Shown in pieces: positions 45,687-57,731 of a stretch of 64,000 nt of DNA (position 1 is its first letter; each line of letters begins with the position of its first letter). The notes beneath the pieces were generated by a model, which searched no databases, was not told the origin of the DNA, and saw nothing but the letters and a program-made list of their open reading frames with translations. The DNA is from Meloidogyne chitwoodi (taxonomy: Eukaryota > Nematoda > Chromadorea > Rhabditida > Meloidogynidae): NCBI GenBank assembly GCA_015183035.1, contig JACZZP010000008.1, positions 682,001-746,000 on the forward strand, given 5' to 3'. The translations under genes and the position numbers were made by a program.

Positions 45687-48600
45687 TTAATAACTTTCCT
45701 CTTCATTATTATCCTCAAACCAACGCATAATATTAATAGCAAAATCAGCTCCAACTTCTACTTCGTCTAAAGGATGATTAGAATTTGGATATGAAAGTAC
45801 TCTAAAAAATAAAAATTTAATAAAAAAATAAGTAAAAAATTCATTTAAGAGCTGATAAATCGAAAAATTTAAACAAAAATAAACAAACATATATTATTTA
45901 TTTATTTCACTTACTTGCATTTAACTCCATTTGCCTGAAGACAACGAATAAAAATTTTATAATGAGGTGCAACACGTAAATCTTTTTCGCCAATTAATAA
46001 TAAATAAGGTGTTTTTATTTTATGTACATGTGCAATAGGAGAACATTCAAACATTTTATTTCTCTGTTCATTTGTAATTGGAGTTTTGTAATTATTTGGG
46101 AAAATACCAGTACTTTCATAAATTGTCCTTTTAAAATTATTTTTAAATTAAAAAATAAATAAATAAAAATATACCAATCAGTAATATCAGTTAAACTATG
46201 CATTGCTGCTATATCAAGAACGGGATTAAGTGCAACACATGAGTGATAAAAATCCTTCAAAATTAATAATTTTTATTATAAAAAAATTAAAAAAATAAAA
46301 ACCGGATATTGCCCAATCAAATGTGAGACCAAAAATCCGCCATGTGAACCTCCAAACAACATTACACGATCTTTATCGAAAAGTGGAGATGAATCTAATG
46401 TTGCACAAGTAGCATGCTTATAAATAAATTAATTAAAAATATTTATAAAAAAAATATTTATAAAAAAAAATACATGAATATCTTTAACATCCAAATCTCC
46501 GCAATGACCAGGCAATGAACGCACAAAGGAATCTCCATAACCAATAGAACCATGATATTGAACAAAAAGTACAGCATATCTATTTTTTAGCAAAAGAAAA
46601 ACTTCGCGACGAGGCCAACTGTTTTTTAAAAATTATATATAAACAAAATTAGAAAATTAAAAAAAATAAAATTTAAAGTAAAATAATACAAAAATCTCTT
46701 CTACCAACAAAGTGAAGAACTATGAGGACCTCCATGAGGAATGACCACAAGTCCAATCTTTTCAAGATTATCATCATTATTTGAATTAATTAATGGTTTA
46801 ATTAAAATTCCATCATATGGGCAATTTTCTAAATTAAAAAAAAAATAAATAAACAAAAATTATTCAAATAAATCTTACTTTCACGCATAAATGTTACTAA
46901 ACTCCAATCCCAATTATTATTATTTTTAAGCAATCCACGGTTTGATTGAAGAGGAACTAAATCAGTTAAATTATAACCTTCTCCATCATCATTATTTTCA
47001 ATTTTATTAAATCGTGTAAGATAAAGTCTGGGCGGAGAATTTGGAGAATCATGAGATAAAAGAAGAAAATTATTATAAACATCTAACAATTTATAAGAGC
47101 CTTTAAATGGTAATTTAAGTTGAATAATTTTGCCATTTTTAACATTAAATGACATTATTACCTATTTTTAAATAAAAAATATTTATTAAAATATTATAAT
47201 AAAATTATACCGTTTTGGATCTAGAAATGCAGGTAAAAAAGAAATTTTGTTTGTTAGAATCCCATGCACGTTGAGGAACGTTTGGATCAAAAATACCAAC
47301 AAATGAATCATTTTCTTTTGTTGGATTTTCAACAATAGGTATAATAATCTTTGAAATTTTGTCACAAGTATTCCAGTCAATCTTTTAAAATTTATTATTT
47401 TTTAAATTAAAAAAAAAGAAAACCTTGCAAAGTGCAAAACAAGAAGAATGGGGACCATCAGCCTTTCTTGCAAAGAAAATAAGATATTTACCATCCGGTG
47501 AAAACGAAAGATTATTAAAAAATGCAAAATCATTTTTAATAGATTCATCTTCAGTATTCGTTAATAATTGAACAAGTTCTTTAGTTTCAAAATTAAATTT
47601 GAAGAGTTTCCCTCTAAAATAATTAAAAATAATTTTACACTTTTTTAAAAAGAGTAAAATTAACAAATATTAATTTAATAAAATATACGGTCTATTGCTA
47701 CAAAATATCCGTCCAAGCTTAAAAGGTTCGTTGTCGAGACCAAAGAAAACTATTGAAGAATTGTCAGGACACCAAACAATCTAAAAATTCAAAAATTCTA
47801 AAAATAATTTAAAAAAAAAATAAACAGATTCAGGAGTGATATTGTCCATCCATTTCTCATCAAAAACATCCAATTTCTCTTCATTAATGTCCAAAATTGA
47901 AATAACTGGTCGCTTTGTTTCAATACACTGTTCTCCCCAACTTTCCACTACTTTAAATTTATCACCCTAAAAATATTAATTATTTTAAAAATAAATATTC
48001 TAAAATACTAAACAATTTTTAACTTTGCCAATTTCTCTGTGTCTTTCCATTCCAAATCAGCATCATAAAATTCGGCTTGTTTTTCATATCGTTCAGCCAA
48101 ATAAAGTATTTTTTGTCCGTTAAAGGACCATTTAATTCCTCCAAACACAGAATCTAAAATTAAAAATTTATAAAAAATTATTAAAAAAAATAATAAAAAA
48201 CCTTTAATAACAATGCCATGCTTCTTCATTCCAGTAACGTTAAAACAAAGAAGACTTTCACCTGTTTGTTTATCGGTTATCTAAAATTTTAATTATTTAT
48301 ATAAAGAATAAATAAATACTCGAAAAAATTGTTTTCGATCATTGCCATTTCCTTCTTTTAGTTCAAGTAATGTTGCCGTTTTATTTCCGGTTGGACTGAT
48401 TGAAAACATCGAAGATCTAAATAAAACTTTTTTTACTTAAATTAATTTTTTTATAAATAAATCTTTCTTACTCAGTTGTGTCATCAGGTAAAGCAATGTC
48501 GCTAAACTTTTTTATTTTGTTTAAATTTCGATCGTAGCCAAACGAAGTTAAACAATGCTTGCTAATTGTCTTTTTCATTTGTTGTGCACGATCTGACCAA

Positions 48601-48767
48601 ATACTGCTGACCTTAACAAAAAACAATTTATTATTAAAAAAAAGAAATACCTGAAACGTTTCTGAACAACACGACTCCCAAATACGTCCATAAACAGGAA
48701 TTGGAATACGTGAAGCTTTATCATAAAAATTAATCCATTCAGAAATTTTTTCAAAATTGGAAGACAT
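45687..48767 (-). CDS. dpf-5: Acylaminoacyl-peptidase (acylamino-acid-releasing enzyme)
   Basis: Cytosolic serine peptidase of the prolyl-oligopeptidase clan that removes N-acylated amino acids from peptides. The N-terminal beta-propeller begins [20 protein letters not shown] at 48767 and includes [40 protein letters not shown] and [20 protein letters not shown]. The C-terminal hydrolase domain has [32 protein letters not shown], the nucleophile motif [33 protein letters not shown] (acid) and [12 protein letters not shown] (histidine), ending at 45687. At least twelve exons. The ATG at 48767 was preferred over the TTG two codons upstream. The symbol follows the C. elegans dipeptidyl-peptidase-four family member of this type. 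Confidence 0.9.
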
Positions 48768-49111
48768 AGTCAAAATGAAAAAAAATTTTATTATTTATTT
48801 GCAGAAAAAAAATTAGCCAAAATTTTTTTTTTAAACTTTGGCCGGATATTAGACACCAGCAATGAAAAAATAAAGATAGCGTTATTGCTTGTTTTTAAAC
48901 ATTTGATAATCTTAATATTTCATAATTTGTTTTCAATTTTAATATTTAATTCTTGAAAATACAGCAAATAAAATAATGAAATTATTTTAAAAGAAAATAT
49001 TATAAGCAAAAAAATTGACAAAAATAAACGTAATTGAGAGTCAAATGTTAATTTTTTTATTAGAGACTGGACTTAAGCTTCGATCAATTTATCAAAAAAA
49101 TATTGTAAATA
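48768..49111. other. Intergenic spacer between two minus-strand genes
   Basis: 344 bp between the topoisomerase stop and the acylaminoacyl-peptidase start. AT-rich, nothing recognised. Confidence 0.5.
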
Positions 49112-52100
49112 TCAATCATCATCATCATCAATTGTTATCAAACGCTTTTTTTCTTTTTTCTTTACGACACCAAAATCTTCATCATCATCAACCTTTAATT
49201 GACGACGTTTTAGTTTGGCTGCTCCTTTTAATTTGGGTTTAATTTTTCCTTCATTTGCTTCTTTGCTTTCCTTTTCTTCCTAAAATATATTTTTAATTAA
49301 ATTAAATTTCCATTAAATTTTAAAAATTAATTTACTTGAGCATCCAAAGCCTCTAAAAATGTAGCCAAATCCTCCTCATATAAGTCACTCCATCCTTTTC
49401 CTTTCAAAATTGTCAATTCTTTCTTTTTTGCTTCACTTTCAGCAAGTAATTTATCTTTATCCTCCATAGACAATTTCCAAATAGCCATTCCAACTAAATA
49501 ATCATAATCAGAACATTTCTTTTCAAGTTCAACATTGACAGTTTGTTCTTCTTCTTCAGTTTCCTAAAAAATTGGAAAAAAAATATTTAAAAAGATCGGT
49601 TTAAATTACCTCTTCCTCATCTTCAGTAATATTAGCTTCTCCACATATCTCCAATTCTTTGCGTTTTTGCTCGTCCTTCCAACGTTTTACAGGGTCGGGT
49701 TTAAATTTGTGTTTCTGCAATTGTTCAATAATTGCTGCCTTTCTCTTATTTTCAATGTGAATTTCTCCATTAATTTTCATCATAATGAAGCGAGCTTTTT
49801 CACTGAGTTGATTACTTTGAGCTTGTAACATTCCTTCAAGATAGGCCTTTCTCTTCTTATATAACTCTTTTCTGCAATCAAAAAATTCCTGGCATATCTG
49901 TTCAGGCGTATCAAATTTACGTAAACAACCTGCTGCGTCAAACAAAACCTTTAAAAATAAATTTTTAAAAACTAAAAAAGAAAATTAAAATAAACCATAT
50001 TTGATGTATTAATACTTGATTTGAGTGAAAATACATCATATAATCCCTTTTGTTCAGCAGTCTGCATATTCCCTTCTTCCAATTTGCAAATAAAATGAAC
50101 GGAAGTATCTGTATGGTATTCCTTATAATCTTTAAGTAGTTGAGGTTTATTCTTTTCTGAACCATCAAACATTGGTTCAATAACCTTTTCTTTGTAAGTT
50201 TGTGTCCAAGTCTTAACAGGAAGTTCAGTAATCTCCACTGTGCCACCATTATCATTATCAATCACATTAATAATTCCACGAGATTCAAATTTGCCATTAA
50301 TGTTGCTTCCAACAATTTCTCCAATAAAACCTTTATACCATGGAATCTAAAATAAAGCTTTTATTGAATCTTTAAAAAATAAAAATTGCAAAAATTCTGA
50401 AATACAGAAAATCATATAAATTAAAGTATTTATTAAAAAATATTAACCATAGGCTGAAGAGGCTCCCCGTTAATTAAGCGACGCATCTGTTTTACCAATT
50501 CACGAGGATTATAATTTGGGACAAGTGTAGACCATCCAGTTCCAATTCCTTCTGCCCCATTCGCAAGAACCGTAGGAATAACAGGACAATACCATTCAGG
50601 TTCAATCCGCTGATTTTCTTCAAAAAGGAAGCGTAGCACATTCTCATCAGATGGTGGGAAAAGCGTTTTTGTCACAGGACTAAAATTAATTAATTAAAAA
50701 ATAAATTTATATAATTCAAAATTACTTGAGTTGAGTAAAGATATAACGAGCAGAGGCCGAATCCTTTCCTCCTTGTAAGCGAGTACCAAATTGACCAATT
50801 GGCATTAACAAATTTATATTATTAGAACCAACATAATTTTGAGCTAAATTGACAATTGTCGACATTAATGATTGTTCTCCGTGATGATAAGCTGACATTT
50901 CACCAACAGCTCCAGCTAATTGTGCAACTTTGACTTCTTTTTTATCAGCACGTTTAAAACATGTGAATAAAACCTTTGAAATGAAAATTTAGTCAAATTT
51001 ATTTTTATTAATTTAATAAAGACACCCCCTTTTTTATAATGATATAACAATATTATTTTAAAAATTTATGTAGTTTTAATTATAGAATAAGTCTTCGAAA
51101 TCAAGAAATTCAAATTATATTGAAATTATAAATTAAGTCTAAAAAAAACCTTTCGTTGTCCAGGCTTCAAACCATCCACCAAGCTAGGAATAGATCGTTC
51201 ATTATCAGTATTAGAAAAGAGGACCAATTCCTTATTAATAAATTCAGAAAATGAAATACTTCGAGTATCCTTATCATAAAGATAAATGTCCATTTCTCCA
51301 CGTTCACGACGCTGTTTCCTATCCTACATATAGATTAAAATATTATTTAAATAATTAAAAAGGAAAACCTCCATCCATTTTGTTAACCAATCTTTTCGAT
51401 CATCAATTTTCTTTTTTGAAAAAGCCAATTCAATTGCTGTATCATCAAATTCATCTTTATATTTAAAAGGAATACGATGACGAAGCATATTTGAAAAATA
51501 TTCTTTAGCTTCAATAGATGTTGAAGTACCCAAACCTTTAAAAATGTAATAAATTAACAATTCAATAAATTTAAAATATATTTACCCTTATAATATTTAA
51601 TTTTCCAAGATTTCCAATTATCAGTTGATTTACGCCATTCAACATATTCTGGAATAGAAAAGAAACTATGCGATTCTTTTCCTTTTGTTGCCTTCACAAT
51701 TGGAGTAATAAATTCTTCAACAAAATTCCGTTGGATTAATGAAGGCCAATTTGAATGAAAAAAATTGATAACCAATCCTTTAATGTGAGAACCATCTTGA
51801 TCCTTTTTTAAATAAAAGAAAACTATTAGAGCAAGAATATTTAAGAAAATCTGAAAATTTATCCGTAAACTCTATAATAGAATATAATAAGTGTTCAATC
51901 AGAAAAGAAAAATCCATAGATTTGTATACAAAAATTATAAATTTTTTAAATCAATTTATTTAAAATAACCTGATCCGCCATAATCATTATTTTTCCATAA
52001 CGGAGAGTATCTAAATCGTTATCCACGTCATATTTCTTTTTATATTGAAGACCAATAATTTTTATCATATTGTTGATCTCAACATTGTCAGTAATCAAAA

Positions 52101-53868
52101 ATACAAAATAATTTTATATTTAATTTTAAAAATTAAAAAACTTGTTTATGATTTGCATCTCGAACATTCAAAAGCTTTCCACGAAGAGGAAAAACTCCAT
52201 AAAAATCTCGACCAATTACTCCTAGCCCAGCAACAGCCAAAGTTTTGGCTGAGTCTCCTTCTGTTAGTATAAGTGTACATCTACGAGAATTTTTAGTTCC
52301 AGCTTCGTTTGCGTCTTCTAATTTGGCAACACCCTATTATAAAAAATATTAAAAAAAAGAATTAAAAATATTTTAACCTTAAGTTTCGCAGTTTTCCTCC
52401 CACCAATTTTATCTTTTTGTTGATTTTGCTTAAATTGAACCCAGTTCATCACAAGATCAACAATTCCAATTTTCTGTGCTTCTTTTAGGAACTTTTCACT
52501 CAAATCACATTTTGATCCAAAACTTTTTGCAGGTAAAGTTAAAGTTTCCTTTGTTTGAGAGTCGAATGCTGGATTTTCAATTAAAGAATTGACGAAGACC
52601 CACATATGATTCTTTACTTGTGCAGGTTTAACAGTCATATTATTCTTTCCAACTTTTTTCTTAACAATTTCAACAAGACTACTTGCAATTTGATTGGCTA
52701 CTAAATCAACGTGGGTTCCACCCTTAAAATTTTTTTTAATTATAAGAAATTTATATAAAAAAACCTTTGGAGTAGAAATGCTGTTAACAAATGAAACTTG
52801 CTTGAAATTTCCAGTATCAGAAATACACAAAGCAACTTCCCAACGATCACTAACAGTTTCGAATGAAATTTTTACTGGAGCTCCATCATCATTAACTACT
52901 TGGCCAGTATATTGTTCAACATATTGTTTAAAGCCTTGACACTTAAAATTTATAAAAATTAAATCATCAATTTAAAAGTAAACCGGAATTTTTTTTCCAT
53001 TCAAAAAAACTTTGACTCCACGAGTTGTGCCAGCAATATCATAAGCTCTACGAGACATTAATCCGATAATATCATCATCTAATTCTTTCATTTTAAAAAG
53101 CTTCAAATCGGGTTGAAAAATAACTTTTGTATAATCATCCTTTGTACTATCGGAAATAACTGGCTCAGCTTGTTTTTTCATACTATTGACCCATGTCTTT
53201 AAAGGAAAAATAGAATTATTTAGAAAATAAAAAACAAACCTGTTTAAACTTTCGACCATACTCTGAACTAGAAGTTTCAACGGTAAACTTTTTGCTAAAA
53301 ATGTTTGTAAGCTTAGCACCATAACCATTTCGACCGCCAGTCGTTTTCTTCTCGTCATCATTGTAGTTTGAAGAAGTTAACAATGTCCCAAAAATCATTT
53401 CTGGCACATACATTTTTTCGACTTTGTGCATAACAACAGGAATCCCTCGACCATTATTCCAAACAGATATTGAATTATTTTCCCTAATATTCAATTAAAA
53501 AATTGATTTTAAGAAAAAACTCACTTATCAATGTCAACTTTAATTGTATTCATTTTAGGATCCCGCTGTTTATTGTCAGCTGCATTTACAAGAATTTCAT
53601 CAAAAATTTTGTAGAGACCAGGAACATAGGATATTTCACGAAACACAAGCTTATCCGTTTCGGAATCGTATACCCATGTTAACTAGAAAAAGAATAATTA
53701 GCTTATTTTGTAAAAGTATAGCCTCAATATAAATCGATTTAATCAACCTTACAAATAATAACATACAGTTTGTGTATACTGCACAGATCCTATATAAGTA
53801 TCTGGTCGAAGAAGTACATGCTCAAGTTGGGAAACTTTTTTATAAGTTGCCTCAATATTTACAGACAT
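49112..53868 (-). CDS. top-2: DNA topoisomerase II
   Basis: ATP-dependent double-strand-passage enzyme in the nucleus. It starts MSVNIEATYKKVSQLEHVLL at 53868, with TTTTTAG 22 nt upstream as likely trans-splice acceptor. ATPase domain: RPDTYIGSV, FDEILVNAADNKQRDPKMN, VWNNGRGIPVVMHKVE, GGRNGYGAKLTNIFSKKF. Toprim: LILTEGDSAKTLAVAGL with IMIMADQDQDGSHIKGLVI. Breakage-reunion: LVDGLKPGQRKVLFTCFKR and GTRLQGGKDSASARYIFTQL, whose ARY tyrosine is the DNA-linking residue. C-terminal coil and a short acidic tail (ITIDDDDD) end at 49112. About 16 exons. The variable tail after the coiled region is much shorter than the several hundred residues typical of animals. Confidence 0.95.
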
Positions 53869-54840
53869 CGTTTCTTTAAGTTTTGCTGAATCTCTAAAAA
53901 TATAAATATATAATTAAAAATTATAAAACATACAAGACTACTTTTTTACAAAATCCGAATAATTTGGAATGTAAAATGATTTGTTAAGCTGAGGTATTTA
54001 TATGTGAGAATTATTTAATTTTTGTTGAGATTTAAAAGAAGCTAAAATTAATTAAAAATTTAAATAAAAAATATATAAAGACACAAAACACTTATAAGAA
54101 ATAATAAACGATTGCTTGATGGGAAATTTATAAAAAAAAAGCAAGAAAATACAAAGTAAAAAGCAATATTGATCTTTTGACGCTGATATGATGAAAATAA
54201 AAAATTCACAGGAACAATCTAATTCAAAAAATATTGAATTTGGCAAAATGTTCATAAATCATTTTAACAATTTCTGGCGCTTTTTAACATTTGAATTTTC
54301 AGAATCAAACGAAAATATTGTATAAAGCTGATTTTGCTTCAGAACATGAAGAATTAAGTTTAAATTTTAATTAAATCTTAAAAATATCTTGTAAAGATCA
54401 TTGTTCTTTAGAAAAATTGTCAAACTGTTTCATTTAATTCCTTTTTTCTAATAGGTTTTCACATATCTTGAGCTCGAAGCTGAACTTAGTTTTTAAAAAT
54501 ACCTGATCCCGGACTCAGATTCGACATGTCGACTTCATGATAAATATTTTTATATGTATAATCGAATGACAGCTCATTCGATTCGTCTTTTGTGATGATT
54601 AAAATAAAATAGAAATCAGATTTTTTTTGAGAAATATTATCAAAAATATTATAATTTAAGTCTAATTTTTTAAATAATTTAATAGAAATTAATATTTAAT
54701 TTTTCTTTTTTAAAAATATTTATTCTTATTTTTCTTTACATAAATTTTATTTTTTTAATAAAATCTTTTTTCTTAATTTTTTTAAAATCAATCTTTAGAT
54801 TGTTTCTCATCACATAATTATCAATTTTAAATAAATTTTT
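53869..54840. other. Intergenic region with relics of dispersed repeats
   Basis: Includes AAAAAATATTGAATTTGGCA near 54225, repeated with one change near 57311. A short inverted motif, CGAATGACAGCTCATTCG near 54563, resembles the ends of the 45-nt box. No gene is supported. Confidence 0.45.
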
Positions 54841-56097
54841 TTAACGTCTTCTACGAGTTCCATCTTCAAAGAATACACCCCCATCAATGGCACAATATTT
54901 TGGACAAATTCCCTTTTCTCCTTGGCCTCCAGGTTGTCCAGGCTGTCCAGCGGCTCCAGCTTGACCATCATTTCCAGGAGGACCAGGTGGGCCTGGTGGA
55001 CCTTTTGGTCCAGGCTGGCCTGCACTTCCGTCCGTTCCAGGAGCTCCAGGCTGTCCGGGCGGGCCAGGAGGTCCAGCATCTCCTAAAAAAGAATTTTAAT
55101 TATTTGTTTGGAGGGAGATGATTTTAAAATAATTACCAGGCTCTCCTGGAGGTCCAGGCACTACAGGTTGAGACTGAGCAGGTGCTCCTGGTTCTCCAGG
55201 CGCTCCAGGTTGTCCTGGCGGGCCAGGAGGTCCAGGCGGTCCTTTTGGTCCAGGCTCTCCATTTGGCGCATCTTGGCCTTGTTGTCCAGGCTGTCCAGGC
55301 GCTCCAGCATCACCAGGAGGTCCAGCTGGGCCTGGAGGTCCAGGCGGTCCAGCAGGGCAAGGTTTACAAGGAGGCTAAATTAACAAAAACTTATTTTATT
55401 TGACAACTTAAATAAAGTTTTATTTAAAAGTACCGGAGTAACTGGTTCGCATGGCTGTGCAGGAGGCTTTCCTGGATTTCCTGGTATCCCTGGTGCTCCT
55501 ATAAATTTACAATTAATTTTAATTAAATAAAAATAATTTTATAAAAAATAAAATTACTTGCCTGGCTTTCCTGGTCTTCCTGGCTTTCCTGGAGTTCCAG
55601 GAGGTCCTTAAAAATAAATATAAATCAAATTTTCTTAATTTATTTATTTTTCAATACCTGGTGGTCCAGGTAAACAACAGGACTCGCAACCACCCCCTCC
55701 ACCACCCCCTCCAGCACCCACACCAGCACTGGGGCCTTCTGCATATGCTTGTCTAGCTGTTCGGTTTCCGCTGTTTTGGACTGGAATATTACGAAGTTGA
55801 TTAACTTCTGACCAAATATCTTTAGCAGATCCCTTAAATTAAAATAAAAAATTGTTAATTTTAAATTAAAATTTAAATATTAAATTAAATTTTAAATTAT
55901 ATAAAATATTTAAAGTAAATTAATTTATTTACTTTGCAATAATTTATTTCACTTTGCATACTTCTACGAACATGATGAACATAATTATAAACCATAGGTA
56001 AAGTAACACAAACAGAAAGTACAGCAACAACTGAGAAACAAACAGCTGAGTAGGCAACAAACCGATAAGCTTTAATTCTATTTTCTAAGTCAATCAT
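54841..56097 (-). CDS. Cuticle collagen 3 (SQT-1/ROL-6-like C-terminus)
   Basis: Starts [20 protein letters not shown] at 56097; the cuticle-collagen N-domain continues with [20 protein letters not shown] and [12 protein letters not shown]. After an intron come DIWSEVNQL and an Arg-containing [11 protein letters not shown], a poly-Gly run, and cysteine clusters ([30 protein letters not shown]). Proline-rich Gly-X-Y domains with few interruptions follow. The C-terminus [20 protein letters not shown] matches the ending of the SQT-1/ROL-6 collagen group, which shapes body form in C. elegans. About five exons. Stop at 54841. Confidence 0.93.
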
Positions 56098-57731
56098 TTT
56101 TAAATTCTTTTTTTAGAAAATATTAAAAAATTATTAGAAATCGTTTGATTTTATTTAAAAAGAAAATATATATTTATATTTAAGGGGGCAGAGAATTTAA
56201 AATAAAAGGGGAGGAGAGTATAGTTTAATATAAATATTTATTTTTTTGTTTTACTTTTAGGGCGTTAATGTTAAAATAAATAAATATTTTAGATTGCTAA
56301 AAAAGACAAGAAAAAAAAAAGAATTATTTATTTATTTGATAAATTGGCGAAAAGGGGAGAAGCAAAAATAAAAAGCCGATGAGAGGACTGGAATTAACTC
56401 AAAAAAAGAATATTCTTTTCTTCTTTAAAAAGAGCTGGTTTGTTTTACGAAGACAGCTTCAATGAACATTCATTTTTAGAAAAATCGCCTAAAGGTATAA
56501 TAATATATTTACAGCATTTATTTTAGATGTTTGTTTTACTGTCCGATTTTTTCAACGGCCCGTTCTCTCCGAACATATTTTTAAACTTTTTTTAAGTATT
56601 TTTTTTGTTGCAAGTACTCACTAATTTATATTAAAAGAATTTAGGTCATTGTCAATTTAAATAATTAATTTATTATTAAATTAAATGTATATTTAATTTA
56701 TTAATTTAATTAAATTTATTAATTTTATACAATAAACACAAAAAAGTAAATAAATAATAAAATATATAAATTATTTTAACAATTAAAAATAAATAAATTG
56801 TTTGTATTCGATCACAACCCGAAAAAATAAAATAAATTGAACATTGTCGGAGAAAAAAAAGAATCTTTAATGTTCGTACACGGCAATTGAAAACGTGTAA
56901 AATAAATAAATTATAATAAAAAAAACCCAATTCCGAAGAAATAATTCCAAAAATTAAAAAAAAAAAGAACGCAACCATTATTTTCTTTCTTTTTTTTTTA
57001 TTGTTTAGCTAATAAATTAATTTTTATTTTAAATTTCCTTTGTTAAAAAAATAGAAGAATTTTAAATAAAAGGGAAAAAAAATATTTTAATAAATATAAA
57101 TTAAAAAAGAATTTATTATTTTGTACTTTTCTAAATTATTTACTTAATTTTCAGTTATTTTAAATTAAATAAATTTTTAAAAATTGATTTTATAAAATAT
57201 AGTAATAAATTTAGAAAAACCAGAAAATAAAATTAATTTTATAAAAATGATAAAACAAAAAAGGTTTTAATAAATTTTAAAATAAATTTAAAAAATTATA
57301 ATTCAATTTAATTCAAAAAATATTTAATTTGGCAAAATGTTTAAAAATTAGGAAGCGATTTAGTTGAGTCAGCACGGTTGAGTCACCGTTTAAAGTTTAA
57401 TTCAAGTTTTTTCCTAGATACGAACTATATAAAAATACGAATGATAACTCATTTGAAAGAGCTCTTCTAGCTGAGTCGAATGAGGCCAAAATGAACGAAT
57501 TTAGTAGGCTTCAAACGAAGTTATAGGAGAAACGGTGACTCAATGACTAACCGAGGTCTACCCATATATTATAGAATAATTGCTTAATAAAATGAAGAAT
57601 TGTTTAAAAATTTTAATTAAAGAAAAACCTTTACAATTAGCCCAACAAAAAAATAATTTTAAATAAATTTTATTAAAGGTATATTTAAATTAAAAATATT
57701 TTTACTAAATTAAAATAATAAATAAATTATT
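56098..57731. other. Intergenic region with small palindromic element 5
   Basis: AT-rich upstream region of collagen 3 and downstream region of the epoxide hydrolase. Holds the element at 57376-57550. Other open stretches are composition artefacts; no gene supported. Confidence 0.5.
57376..57550. mobile_element. Palindromic element 5, short MITE-like
   Basis: Ends GGTTGAGTCACCGTTT and AAACGGTGACTCAATGAC are near-perfect inverted repeats about 175 bp apart. The interior carries one 45-nt box (57449-57495) shared with the longer elements. It is inserted in or next to a dispersed repeat also seen near 54225. Confidence 0.6.

Noticed and set aside
54052..54255. 67-codon minus-strand frame in the gap above topoisomerase II
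   Set aside because: No similarity or splice context and overlaps a dispersed repeat.
54900..55403. Three overlapping open frames on the plus strand rich in Leu/Val/Gln or Arg/Ser
   Set aside because: They are the antisense of Gly-X-Y collagen repeats; repetitive codons leave the reverse frames open without meaning.
56706..56978. 90-codon hydrophobic minus-strand frame
   Set aside because: Phe/Leu/Tyr text from A/T runs, no start context or family; considered and dropped as a membrane protein.
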